Assembly: GCA_964404395.1 (NCBI GenBank)
Contig: CAYOKA010000013.1
Coordinates: 1 to 30,121 of the forward strand
Origin: JAAYBT01 sp964404395
GTDB lineage: Bacteria; Bacillota; Clostridia; Acetivibrionales; DTU013
DNA length: 30,121 nucleotides
Reading direction: 5' to 3'
In this document: positions 15,611 to 23,253 of the stretch, one piece after another
Numbering within the stretch: the first letter of the stretch is position 1
Layout of the letters: the number at the start of each line of letters is the position of its first letter
Position numbers and translations under genes: made by a program
The notes under the pieces: generated by a model
What the model was told of the DNA's origin: nothing
Databases searched by the model: none
What the model saw: only the letters and a program-made list of their open reading frames with translations

Positions 15611-16603
15611 ATGGAAGCTACTCATGAAGTTTCAACGCAAAAGGCACCGAATAAGCTTAACCGGTTTTTTGTTCAATCCAGTAAGGACTATGCTATACTT
15701 TACGCACTAATATTCTTATTTATCATTATGTCTATTATTGCTGATACCTTTTTTAGCATAGATAACATTTCAAATATTGTAAGACAGACTGCTATTGTGG
15801 GAATAATGGCAGCCGGAGAGTTCTTTGTCATCACGTCAGGCATGATAGACCTTTCGGTGGGATCTACTTTGGCTATGTCGGGTATTGTATTTGCCGCAAT
15901 TTTAAAAACAGGCGGGATAGAAATGATGCCTGTTGCTATTATAGCAGGGATAGGCGTTGGCTTGATAATAGGCCTTATAAATGGGGTTATAGCATCATGC
16001 TTTCGTATCCCTCCGTTTATCACTACATTGGGTACAATGCTGATTGTACGTGGTGTGGTGCAGGCATCTACAAATTCGTATCCTATTGCCGGCCTTCCTG
16101 CTGGCGTGGAGTATCTGGGCAGAGGCTTCCTTTTTGGAATTCCTGTACCGGTGTATGTAATGGTAGGCGTTTTTATCGTTGCGAAAATCATAGCCGACAA
16201 AAAGAAAGCAGGCAGGTTTATGTATGCTATTGGAGGCAATGAAGAGGCGGCATACCTAAGTGGAATAAAGGTTAATAAATACAAAATACTTGCCTATGTG
16301 ATTTGTGGAATCACAGCTGCAATTTCAGGAATTATAATGGTTTCACGGCTTACGTCCGGACAGCCCAAAGCGGGAGTCGGGTATGAATTTGAGGCTATTA
16401 TTGCGGTAATAATTGGCGGGGTCAGTTTTGCAGGAGGTAAGGGTAAGGTTTTGTCGGTATTGATGGGAGCTCTGTTTGTATCTACCCTGATAACAGGACT
16501 TAGGATTATGAATGTCGATACGAATTTTCAGGATATCACGAAGGGTATTGTATTTATTTTGGCCATCGGAATTGATGTTCTGCGCAACAGGGTTAAAAAA
16601 TAG
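15611..16603 (+). CDS. Sugar ABC transporter permease (RbsC-like, second system)
   Basis: 330 residues from ATG 15611 behind AAGGTGAG. Multi-spanning membrane protein of the BPD_transp_2 family. Recognisable blocks are MAAGEFFVITSGMIDLSVGS, then IPPFITTLGTMLIVRGVV, the coupling loop AIGGNEEAAYLSGIKVNK and the C-terminal GGVSFAGGKGKVLSVLMGAL. Here the gene order is binding protein-permease-ATPase, unlike the first operon (binding protein-ATPase-permease), so the two systems are not a simple duplication. Carries the substrate across the membrane. Confidence 0.92.
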   Translation: MEATHEVSTQKAPNKLNRFFVQSSKDYAILYALIFLFIIMSIIADTFFSIDNISNIVRQTAIVGIMAAGEFFVITSGMIDLSVGSTLAMSGIVFAAILKTGGIEMMPVAIIAGIGVGLIIGLINGVIASCFRIPPFITTLGTMLIVRGVVQASTNSYPIAGLPAGVEYLGRGFLFGIPVPVYVMVGVFIVAKIIADKKKAGRFMYAIGGNEEAAYLSGIKVNKYKILAYVICGITAAISGIIMVSRLTSGQPKAGVGYEFEAIIAVIIGGVSFAGGKGKVLSVLMGALFVSTLITGLRIMNVDTNFQDITKGIVFILAIGIDVLRNRVKK

Positions 16604-16623
16604 GCAGGAAAGGAGTTTTTGCG

Positions 16624-18120
16624 ATGATAGATGATTGCTTGCTCAAAATAGAAAATGTCAGTAAAATATTTCCCGGTGTGCGGGCATTAAGTAATGTGAG
16701 TCTAACCGTGCATGAGGGTGAAGTACATGCATTAATGGGCGAAAATGGAGCCGGCAAGTCTACGCTTATTAAAATTCTTTCCGGGGTTTACAGTGCGGAT
16801 GAAGGGAAAATAACGTTTAATGGCCAGGAAATCAAAGATTTAAATCCGATGGATAGTATTAATATTGGAATTAGTACAGTACATCAGGAATTAAAGTTGG
16901 TTGGATCTTTATCGGTGGCAGAAAACATTTTTCTTGGTAATCCTAAAGAGAAATCATCGTTAATTGGTAAAATTGTAAACCAGCAAAGCTTATGCGAAGA
17001 AGCAAAAAAGATTGTTGATTCCATGGGAATTAACATTGATGTGCAGGAAAGTGTCGAAAATTTGAGCGTAGCTAAAAAGCAAATTGTAGAGATAAGTAAA
17101 GCGCTTACAAGACAGGCCAAGCTTATTATAATGGATGAACCTTCGGCAACCTTGACTGAAAACGAGCTGGAAATACTTTTCGGTGTTATTAAAAAATTGA
17201 AGGAAAATAAGATTGCCGTGATTTATATTTCGCATCGGCTGGAAGAAATATTTAAAATAGCGGATCGTGTTACGGTACTGCGGGACGGAAAATTGATTAT
17301 AACCGAAGATGTGGAAAATTTGGACCGTGATTCACTTATAAAACACATGGTCGGACGTAAAATAGAAAATGTATACCCTACGAAATGCAGGGATACAGGG
17401 GATATTCTCCTGGAAGTTAAAAATTTGAACAGGAAAGGCGTACTTTCAAATATAAGCTTTACTCTGCGCAGAGGAGAAATACTTGGGATTGCCGGCTTGG
17501 TCGGCTCAGGAAGGACAGAACTGGCAAGGGCAATTTTTGGTGCCGATAGTACTGATAGTGGAGAGGTATGTATCTGCAACAAGCGTATTGATGTGAAAAA
17601 TGTATATAGTGCTATCAAACATCGTATTGCCCTTGTACCGGAAGAAAGAAGACTCCAGGGTATTATTCCGGAAATGTCGGTAGAAAAAAATATAACATTA
17701 ATCGGCATTAAGAACGTAATTAAAAAATCGTTCATTAACTCCAAGTTGGAAAAAGAGGCTGCTGAAAAGTATATTTCAATGCTAAGAATCGCAACTCCAA
17801 GTGAGAAGTTTCTCATTAAGGATCTTAGCGGTGGAAACCAGCAAAAATGTGTACTGGGCAAATGGCTTTATGTAGATTCAGACATCCTTATACTTGATGA
17901 ACCAACGAGGGGAATTGATGTTGGTGCAAAGCAGGAGATATACAAGATTCTGAAAGATATCGCAAAAAGCGGCAAGGGGATCATCGTAATATCATCTGAG
18001 CTGCCTGAGGTACTTGGTGTATCTCATAGAGTGATTGTAATGCATGATGGTAAAATCACCGGGGAAGCAGATGCAGATCTGACAACTCAGGAAGAAATCA
18101 TGAACTATGCAACTTTGTAA
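16624..18120 (+). CDS. Sugar ABC transporter ATPase, tandem NBD (RbsA-like, second system)
   Basis: 498 residues from ATG 16624 behind AAAGGAG, 20 nt after the permease. Domain one has Walker A GENGAGKST (39-47), Q-loop TVHQELKL, signature LSVAKKQ and Walker B IIMDEPSA with YISHR. Domain two has the degenerate P-loop GLVGSGRTE normal for this family, LSGGNQQK and ILDEPTRGIDVGAKQE. Length and architecture are standard for monosaccharide importers. The first signature motif reads LSVAKKQ rather than the more usual LSVGQQQ, a tolerable variation. Intact, unlike the ATPase of the first operon. Confidence 0.93.
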   Translation: MIDDCLLKIENVSKIFPGVRALSNVSLTVHEGEVHALMGENGAGKSTLIKILSGVYSADEGKITFNGQEIKDLNPMDSINIGISTVHQELKLVGSLSVAENIFLGNPKEKSSLIGKIVNQQSLCEEAKKIVDSMGINIDVQESVENLSVAKKQIVEISKALTRQAKLIIMDEPSATLTENELEILFGVIKKLKENKIAVIYISHRLEEIFKIADRVTVLRDGKLIITEDVENLDRDSLIKHMVGRKIENVYPTKCRDTGDILLEVKNLNRKGVLSNISFTLRRGEILGIAGLVGSGRTELARAIFGADSTDSGEVCICNKRIDVKNVYSAIKHRIALVPEERRLQGIIPEMSVEKNITLIGIKNVIKKSFINSKLEKEAAEKYISMLRIATPSEKFLIKDLSGGNQQKCVLGKWLYVDSDILILDEPTRGIDVGAKQEIYKILKDIAKSGKGIIVISSELPEVLGVSHRVIVMHDGKITGEADADLTTQEEIMNYATL

Positions 18121-18197
18121 AGAAAATTGAACGACATGAATGAAGTGTAACATCAGCATTAAAATTAAATGCATAACAAAAAAGGAGGTTGTTTTAT

Positions 18198-19358
18198 ATG
18201 GCAACTATAGGTATTCCTATGTCGGAATTTGAAGAAAGAACAAGAAAAGTACAGCGTGAAATGGAAAAGGAAGGGATAGATTTATTCCTGGCATTTTCAT
18301 CCGAGTGTGAACCGGCGTATGTGCGTTATCTCGCGGACTACTGGCCTAATTTTGAAACAGCTGCGGTACTCATTCCGGCAAAAGGCGATTCAATATTATT
18401 GTCCGGTCCGGAAGCAGGCAAGGGCGGATTTGCAGCATACTTTAACAAGGCAAAGGGCTTAATACCCATGACGGATTTTAGAGAATCATCTCAACCCGGA
18501 TATTCAGACATGAAATTGAAAGATTGGGGAGACATTTTCAAGGATTTCCCTGCAAAAAGAGTAGCTATTGCAGGTGAGCACATGTTTCCGCATGTAATAT
18601 TTCAAAATATAAAAAAATCGGCGCCAAAAGGTACAGAATTATTTTTCAATGATGACATTTTGCGTAGAATCATGGTTATTAAAAGCGAAAATGAAAGAAA
18701 TTGCATGAGAGAGGCGGCGCGCATAGCAGAAATCGGTTTAAAAGCCGCTCTTGATAATATTAAGGTTGGAATGCTTGAAACGGAACTCCTGGGAATAGCC
18801 ACGGCTGCAATGCTAGCGGCAGGAGCAGAGTCTACTGCATATTCGTTGTGGTGTGTTGGCGGGGAAAAGACGGGTCATGCAATCGGCAGACCGGAACCTA
18901 TACCACTGAAAGAAGGCCCGGCACATATTCAATTGGGAGCCAGGGTTTCCGGATATTGCAGCAGTCTTGCAAGACCGGTGTATTTAGGCAAGATACCGAA
19001 AGAAGTGAGAGATTTTTATCAATGCGGAGTAGACGCTTCAAACTTGTGTATTAGCATGCTCAGAGAAGGAAACATTGCAAAAGATGTTGCGATAAAAACA
19101 CACGATTTTATACGTTCAAAGGGCTTTGGAGATAGAATACTTTACGGTCCCGCACATACTATCGGTCAAATGGAATGCGAATGGCCGTTTATTGAAAGCG
19201 ATTGTGAAATCGAACTAAAAAGTGGTATGACCATCAGTATATGTTTATTCCTGGGGAATAAAGAGATGGGACTGAGGTTTGAGGATGGTGTAATTGTGAG
19301 AGACGGCGATGCCGAACAATTAACATCATATCGCAAGGAAGTTATTTCAGTAGAATAA
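18198..19358 (+). CDS. M24/creatinase-fold protein lacking most metal ligands
   Basis: 386 residues from ATG 18198 behind AAGGAGG. A creatinase-like N-terminal domain (about 10-150) precedes a pita-bread catalytic domain (about 165-380). Aligning by eye to Xaa-Pro aminopeptidases, the five metal ligands Asp, Asp, His, Glu, Glu become Gln245 (HIQLGA), Ser256 (GYCSSLARP), His320 (PAHTIG), Cys349 (GMTISICLF) and Glu362 (LRFEDG). Three of five are lost, so a two-metal peptidase is unlikely. Creatinase shares this fold, needs no metal, and hydrolyses a C-N bond in a small molecule; retained His320, Glu328 and Glu362 would suit such chemistry. It lies between the importer ATPase and the sugar kinase, so it probably acts on the imported compound, perhaps releasing a sugar from a nitrogen-containing conjugate. 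That substrate is inference. Confidence 0.8.
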   Translation: MATIGIPMSEFEERTRKVQREMEKEGIDLFLAFSSECEPAYVRYLADYWPNFETAAVLIPAKGDSILLSGPEAGKGGFAAYFNKAKGLIPMTDFRESSQPGYSDMKLKDWGDIFKDFPAKRVAIAGEHMFPHVIFQNIKKSAPKGTELFFNDDILRRIMVIKSENERNCMREAARIAEIGLKAALDNIKVGMLETELLGIATAAMLAAGAESTAYSLWCVGGEKTGHAIGRPEPIPLKEGPAHIQLGARVSGYCSSLARPVYLGKIPKEVRDFYQCGVDASNLCISMLREGNIAKDVAIKTHDFIRSKGFGDRILYGPAHTIGQMECEWPFIESDCEIELKSGMTISICLFLGNKEMGLRFEDGVIVRDGDAEQLTSYRKEVISVE

Positions 19359-19386
19359 TAATAGAGAAAACAGGGAAGGTGTTTGT

Positions 19387-20931
19387 ATGGCAAATTATTT
19401 GGTCGGATGTGACGTTGGGACAAGTGGAACGAAAGCTGTGATTATCGATGATCAGGGTGTAGTTCACGGGAGTCATTATGTTGAATATCCACTGCTTACA
19501 CCACGCCCCGGCTGGGCTGAACATGATCCCAACTGTTACTGGAATGCGGTCGCAGAAACGATCCGGGTATCAATTAAACAATCCGGGGCAGATCCCAGGG
19601 AGATTCGAGGTGTCAGTGTCAGCGCACTATCTCCTGCGTGTATTTTGGTGGATAAAGAAGGCAATCATCTGCAAAATGCCCATATCTGGATGGATAGAAG
19701 AGCAACTGCCGAGTGTCAATGGATAAAGGATAATATTGGAGATGAGAGAGTTTTCAAGCTTTCAGGTAATCCTATCGATCCTTACTATGCCACGGTTAAA
19801 CTGATGTGGGAAAAGAATAACCGCCCCAATCTTTATAAACAGGCATATAAACTGCAGACAGCTGCGGATTATCCACGAATGAAGCTTACCGGCAAAGCAG
19901 TTATAGATTATTCAAATGCAAGCCTTGTTGGAGTTGCATTTGACATTGTAAATAAAAAATGGGACTACGACATGATTGAAGAGTTGGGCCTGAATCCCGA
20001 TCTCTTTCCGGACATCTATGCCTGCGATGAAGTCATTGGTGAGGTGACGCGCGAGGCAGCAGAAGTAACAGGTCTGGCGCCCGGAACTCCGGTTGTGGCA
20101 GGAACGGTTGATTGTAATGCCGCATGGGTAGCAGGAGGCGCCATTGAGCCCGGTGATACTTCTTTGGTTATGGGAACAGCAGGAGTGTTGGGTGTAGTTC
20201 ATGAAGAGCCTAAGTTTACAAAAAACATGATTACTATTGTACACACGGCTAATTCTAAAAATCTGTATACAACCCTTGCTGCAATTGTATCCTGCGGGGG
20301 TGTGACGCGTTATTACAGGGACAATTTTGCACAAATGGAGCGCTTTACTGCCGAAAAGCTAAAAATGGATGTATATGAATTAATGAATCTGGAAGCAGCT
20401 AATGTCCCGGCGGGAAGCGATGGAATGATTGTATTGCCATATTTCATGGGTGAAAGAACGCCTATATGGGATCCGCTTGCTCGCGGCGTGGTTTTTGGCA
20501 TGTCGCTGTCACACGGCAGAGGGCATTTGCTGCGCGCTTTGATGGAGGGGGCTGCTTATGCGCTGAACCACAATTTTGACCTGATAAAGCAAAGTGGAAT
20601 TGATATTACGCTTCCCATAGTGATTTCCGAGGGCGGAGCAAAAAGCCGTCTATGGAGACAAATCGTTTCCGACGTGCTTAATGTGCCGCTGGCCTACATG
20701 GAGCAAAACGCCGGCGCGCCGGTTGGAAATGCTGTTCTGGCAGGTGTAGGCACCGGAGTTTTTAAAGATTTCTCCATAGTTAAAAAGTGGAGCAGCAATA
20801 TTTGTCAGAAAAACACACCGGATGCCCAAACACATGAGCAATATATGAAGCTTTATAATGTGTATCGTAATGTATATGAAGATATAAAGGGCAACTATAA
20901 ATTACTTGCAGAAGCAACGGGATTTTGCTGA
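19387..20931 (+). CDS. FGGY-family carbohydrate kinase (xylulokinase-like)
   Basis: 514 residues from ATG 19387 with GGGAAGG upstream, 28 nt after the M24-fold gene. The N-terminal phosphate-binding motif CDVGTSGTKAVI (residues 8-19), the substrate-side WMDRRA (101-106), the likely catalytic base Asp242 in AGTVDCNAAW and the second-domain ATP motifs MGTAGV and SEGGAKSRLWRQIVSDVL are all intact. FGGY kinases phosphorylate ketoses and polyols such as xylulose, ribulose, rhamnulose, fuculose or glycerol. Followed by a class II aldolase of the fuculose/rhamnulose-phosphate type, so its product should be a ketose 1-phosphate. No aldose-ketose isomerase gene is near, so the imported substrate may already be a ketose or an isomerase is encoded elsewhere. 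Confidence 0.93.
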   Translation: MANYLVGCDVGTSGTKAVIIDDQGVVHGSHYVEYPLLTPRPGWAEHDPNCYWNAVAETIRVSIKQSGADPREIRGVSVSALSPACILVDKEGNHLQNAHIWMDRRATAECQWIKDNIGDERVFKLSGNPIDPYYATVKLMWEKNNRPNLYKQAYKLQTAADYPRMKLTGKAVIDYSNASLVGVAFDIVNKKWDYDMIEELGLNPDLFPDIYACDEVIGEVTREAAEVTGLAPGTPVVAGTVDCNAAWVAGGAIEPGDTSLVMGTAGVLGVVHEEPKFTKNMITIVHTANSKNLYTTLAAIVSCGGVTRYYRDNFAQMERFTAEKLKMDVYELMNLEAANVPAGSDGMIVLPYFMGERTPIWDPLARGVVFGMSLSHGRGHLLRALMEGAAYALNHNFDLIKQSGIDITLPIVISEGGAKSRLWRQIVSDVLNVPLAYMEQNAGAPVGNAVLAGVGTGVFKDFSIVKKWSSNICQKNTPDAQTHEQYMKLYNVYRNVYEDIKGNYKLLAEATGFC

Positions 20932-21000
20932 TGATATTGCAATCTAATGAACTTATTTTTTACTCGATAATGAGTAAATCTATGGTGGGTGATGTCGATT

Positions 21001-21804
21001 ATGGTAAACGAATTTAAAATGAAGCAGGATATCGTTGAAGTAGGTAAAAGGCTTTACAATAGAGGGTTTGTTGCGTCAAATGATGGGAATATAAGCATAA
21101 GGATTTCCGAAAAGGAAATCCTTATCACACCTACCGGCGTTTCAAAGGGATATATGGAAACCTCAGATATATTAAAGGTGGACATTAACGGAAGTGTTAT
21201 TTCGGGAAAAAAAATGCCGACCTCTGAAATGAAAATGCACCTTGCCGTGTATAGGAAAAGAGCGGATGTACAAGCCATAGTACATGCTCATCCTCAAAAA
21301 GCCACTGCTTTTGCTATTGTAGGGAAAACCTGTGACAAGATAACATTGCCGGAGGTAATATTTTCCTTAGGGTTTATATCACTTGCGGAGTATGGGACAC
21401 CTTCAACTGATGAAGTTCCAAGATCTGTAGAAAAGCATATCGGTAATTCAGATGCAATATTGCTTTCCAATCACGGTGCATTAACAGTGGGTAAGGATAT
21501 CTATGATGCGTATTATAAGATGGAAACCCTTGAACATTTTGCAAGCATTACTCTTTACGCAAGGCTGCTGGGTGGAGAAAAAGCCCTTAATAGCGAGCAG
21601 ATTGAGGAGCTTTTCAGGGTGAGAAGGGACGTATTCGGGAAAAAGGATATTTCCATAGATGATATTGGTGCATGCGGGGGATGCGGTGCCGTTTCTGAAA
21701 TTAACAGTTCGGATCTTGCCTCTGAAAATAGGTGTGAGGATGATATCAGAGAAAAAATAAAAGCTCTTGTTACTGCTGAGCTAAGAAAACTAAGTAATAA
21801 ATAA
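21001..21804 (+). CDS. Class II aldolase (fuculose-1-phosphate-aldolase type) with C-terminal extension
   Basis: 267 residues from ATG 21001; ATG 20992 and GTG 20989 are also in frame and the upstream GGTGGG site fits 21001 best. The zinc ligands and catalytic Glu of FucA are in place: Glu76 (PTSEMKMH), His95 and His97 (VHAHPQ), His158 (SNHGAL). The core ends near 215. Residues 216-267 are an extra part: a Gly/Cys-rich linker (GACGGCGAV) and a terminal amphipathic helix (EDDIREKIKALVTAELRKL), which is the layout of an encapsulation peptide that directs enzymes into a BMC. The enzyme splits a ketose 1-phosphate into dihydroxyacetone phosphate and an aldehyde such as lactaldehyde, acetaldehyde or glycolaldehyde. 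It directly precedes the shell genes. Confidence 0.9.
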   Translation: MVNEFKMKQDIVEVGKRLYNRGFVASNDGNISIRISEKEILITPTGVSKGYMETSDILKVDINGSVISGKKMPTSEMKMHLAVYRKRADVQAIVHAHPQKATAFAIVGKTCDKITLPEVIFSLGFISLAEYGTPSTDEVPRSVEKHIGNSDAILLSNHGALTVGKDIYDAYYKMETLEHFASITLYARLLGGEKALNSEQIEELFRVRRDVFGKKDISIDDIGACGGCGAVSEINSSDLASENRCEDDIREKIKALVTAELRKLSNK

Positions 21805-21851
21805 AAGCTATAAAGAAGCCGGCTATAATTTTTTGAAAGGATGTGTGTAAC

Positions 21852-22133
21852 TTGAAGGAAGCACTTGGAATGATTGAAACCCAGGGATTCATTGGTGCTG
21901 TGGAGGCTGCCGATGCTATGGTAAAGGCTGCCAATGTAACGTTGATAGGTTACGAGAAAGTAGGCCATGCTCTTGTTACAGTATTGGTAAAGGGTGATGT
22001 TGGAGCTGTGAAGGCAGCTACAGATGCAGGCGCTGCTGCAGCAAAGCGTGTGGGAGAGCTGATTTCTGTCCATGTCATCCCGAGACCGCACAATGATGTG
22101 GAGGGAGTACTTAGTGAAGTGCTCAGGAAATAG
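21852..22133 (+). CDS. BMC-H shell protein, first copy
   Basis: 93 residues when started at TTG 21852, so the protein begins directly before EALGMIETQGFIGAVEAAD, the usual BMC-H N-terminus; GAAAGG is upstream. GTG 21843 would add three residues. The BMC domain (PF00936 type) includes KAANVTLIGYEKV, VKGDVGAVKAATDAG and VHVIPRPH. Hexamers tile the flat facets of the shell, and the loop at the six-fold axis forms the pore. Here the pore loop reads KVGHAL rather than the more common KVGSG or KIGAG, placing a His at or near the pore. It forms the start of the BMC gene block with the next copy. Confidence 0.93.
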   Translation: MKEALGMIETQGFIGAVEAADAMVKAANVTLIGYEKVGHALVTVLVKGDVGAVKAATDAGAAAAKRVGELISVHVIPRPHNDVEGVLSEVLRK

Positions 22134-22167
22134 TAAATTTTTATTGAAGCAGGGGGGTTAATGCATT

Positions 22168-22458
22168 ATGGACTATGAAGCTTTAGGAATGGTAGAAACC
22201 AAAGGTATGGTCGGTTGTATAGAGGCATCGGATGCGATGGTGAAGGCAGCTGATGTGGTGCTTGTATCATATGTCAAAATAGGTGCGGGTTATATTACTG
22301 CGGTAGTAAGGGGAGATGTGGCAGCAGTGAAGGCAGCTGTTGACGCCGGTGAAGAAGCTGCCAAAAGAGTAGGGGAGCTTGTAGGCACCCATGTCATTCC
22401 AAGACCGCACTCCGATCTTGACAAAGTATTCCCAATAAGCGTGAAGATCGACGCCTGA
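22168..22458 (+). CDS. BMC-H shell protein, second copy
   Basis: 96 residues from ATG 22168 behind a G-rich ribosome binding site. DYEALGMVETKGMVGCIEAS, YVKIGAGYITAVVRGDVAAV and GTHVIPRPHSDLDK are canonical BMC-H. The pore loop is KIGAGY, the small-residue pore typical of PduA-like hexamers. It differs from the first copy in its pore and C-terminal tail (ISVKIDA), so the two likely serve different permeabilities in a mixed shell. A 35-nt spacer separates them. Confidence 0.94.
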   Translation: MDYEALGMVETKGMVGCIEASDAMVKAADVVLVSYVKIGAGYITAVVRGDVAAVKAAVDAGEEAAKRVGELVGTHVIPRPHSDLDKVFPISVKIDA

Positions 22459-22486
22459 AAGCTTTTTTCAGAGGAGGAAAGCTAAC

Positions 22487-22815
22487 ATGGGGAGGGGTTT
22501 CAGCTGGATATTGAAGAACTTGCCGAGATCATAACAAATGAGATAATAAAAATAATAAAATCAATGAAATCAAGTATGTGCAATAGTACTGATGAAACAT
22601 TTGCAAAGGCAGATGTGATTGAAAAGACTGAGACGCAAAGGATAGAACAGCGCTCTGATTCCGGAAATAAGGCAGGGAAAAGAACCATTATCTGTATGGA
22701 AGATATAAGAGCCTTGAAGTCAGATGTGCTGGAGGTAGAGGCGGGCACGATTTTCACCCCGCTTGCAAAAGACTACCTTAAAGAAAAACGCATACGTATT
22801 GTGTTCAGGGAGTAG
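22487..22815 (+). CDS. Small BMC-associated protein (EutT N-terminal-like), start frame broken
   Basis: ATG 22487 follows GAGGAGGAAAG, an ideal ribosome binding site, but that frame stops at 22534. The coding frame (from 22489 on, no ATG, GTG or TTG before 22564) reads LDIEELAEIITNEIIKIIKS, an amphipathic helix of encapsulation-peptide type, then a variable polar linker. It ends with SDVLEVEAGTIFTPLAKDYL and KEKRIRIVFRE, like the N-terminal part of EutT/EutQ-type proteins. One missing base in the GGGGAGGGG tract after the ATG would join the two and give about 110 residues. If no error exists, the only conventional start is ATG 22564, without a ribosome binding site and without the helix. The function of these small BMC proteins is not established; the helix suggests a cargo or a core-organising role. 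Confidence 0.65.
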
Positions 22816-22868
22816 GAGATATAGTACAACAGTTATATTTTAATACTGAATAAAGTTGGTGGTTTCTT

Positions 22869-23231
22869 GTGATAGTAGGCAGGGTAGTTGGTACAATAGT
22901 CTGCACACAAAAGGATTTAAGCCTTGCAGGGAAAAAGATGCTTGTCATACAGCCGATAAACATGTACAGCCTCAAGAATGAGGGAAACCCTGTAGTAGCG
23001 TTAGATTCGGTAGGAGCAGGCACGGGAGAGCTGGTTATGGTTGTCGGCGGGAGTTCTGCAAGGCTGGCTGATGGATACTCAAAGGTTTCAGTAGACCAGT
23101 CGATCATTGGGATACTTGATTCCATAGAGATATCCGGTACTTTTGTGTTTCGTAAGGGAAATGACGGAGAATTACAATGTGTAAGCCAGAAAAAAGAAAA
23201 AGTGACAGGGAAAAAAAGTAACAAAAAATAA
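22869..23231 (+). CDS. BMC-P (EutN/CcmL-type) pentamer shell protein with Lys-rich tail
   Basis: 120 residues from GTG 22869. IVGRVVGTIVCTQKDLSLAG, KKMLVIQPI, VALDSVGAGTGELVMVVGGS and DQSIIGILDSIEI are the EutN/CcmL core, which closes the shell's vertices as pentamers. The core ends near residue 90; the rest is a tail rich in Lys (SQKKEKVTGKKSNKK), beyond the about 90 residues usual for the family. The tail could bind neighbouring shell or cargo. The first of three BMC-P genes in this operon. Confidence 0.92.
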   Translation: MIVGRVVGTIVCTQKDLSLAGKKMLVIQPINMYSLKNEGNPVVALDSVGAGTGELVMVVGGSSARLADGYSKVSVDQSIIGILDSIEISGTFVFRKGNDGELQCVSQKKEKVTGKKSNKK

Positions 23232-23253
23232 AGACTGGCTTATGGAGGTTGCT

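Noticed and set aside
16984..17160. Unusual LSVAKKQ signature in the second ATPase as a sign of inactivity
   Set aside because: The position tolerates variation in this family and all other catalytic motifs are intact.
18121..18197. GCATT/AATGC repeat in the ATPase to M24-fold gene spacer
   Set aside because: Only 5-bp arms in AT-rich sequence, no T-tract; too weak to call a terminator or operator.
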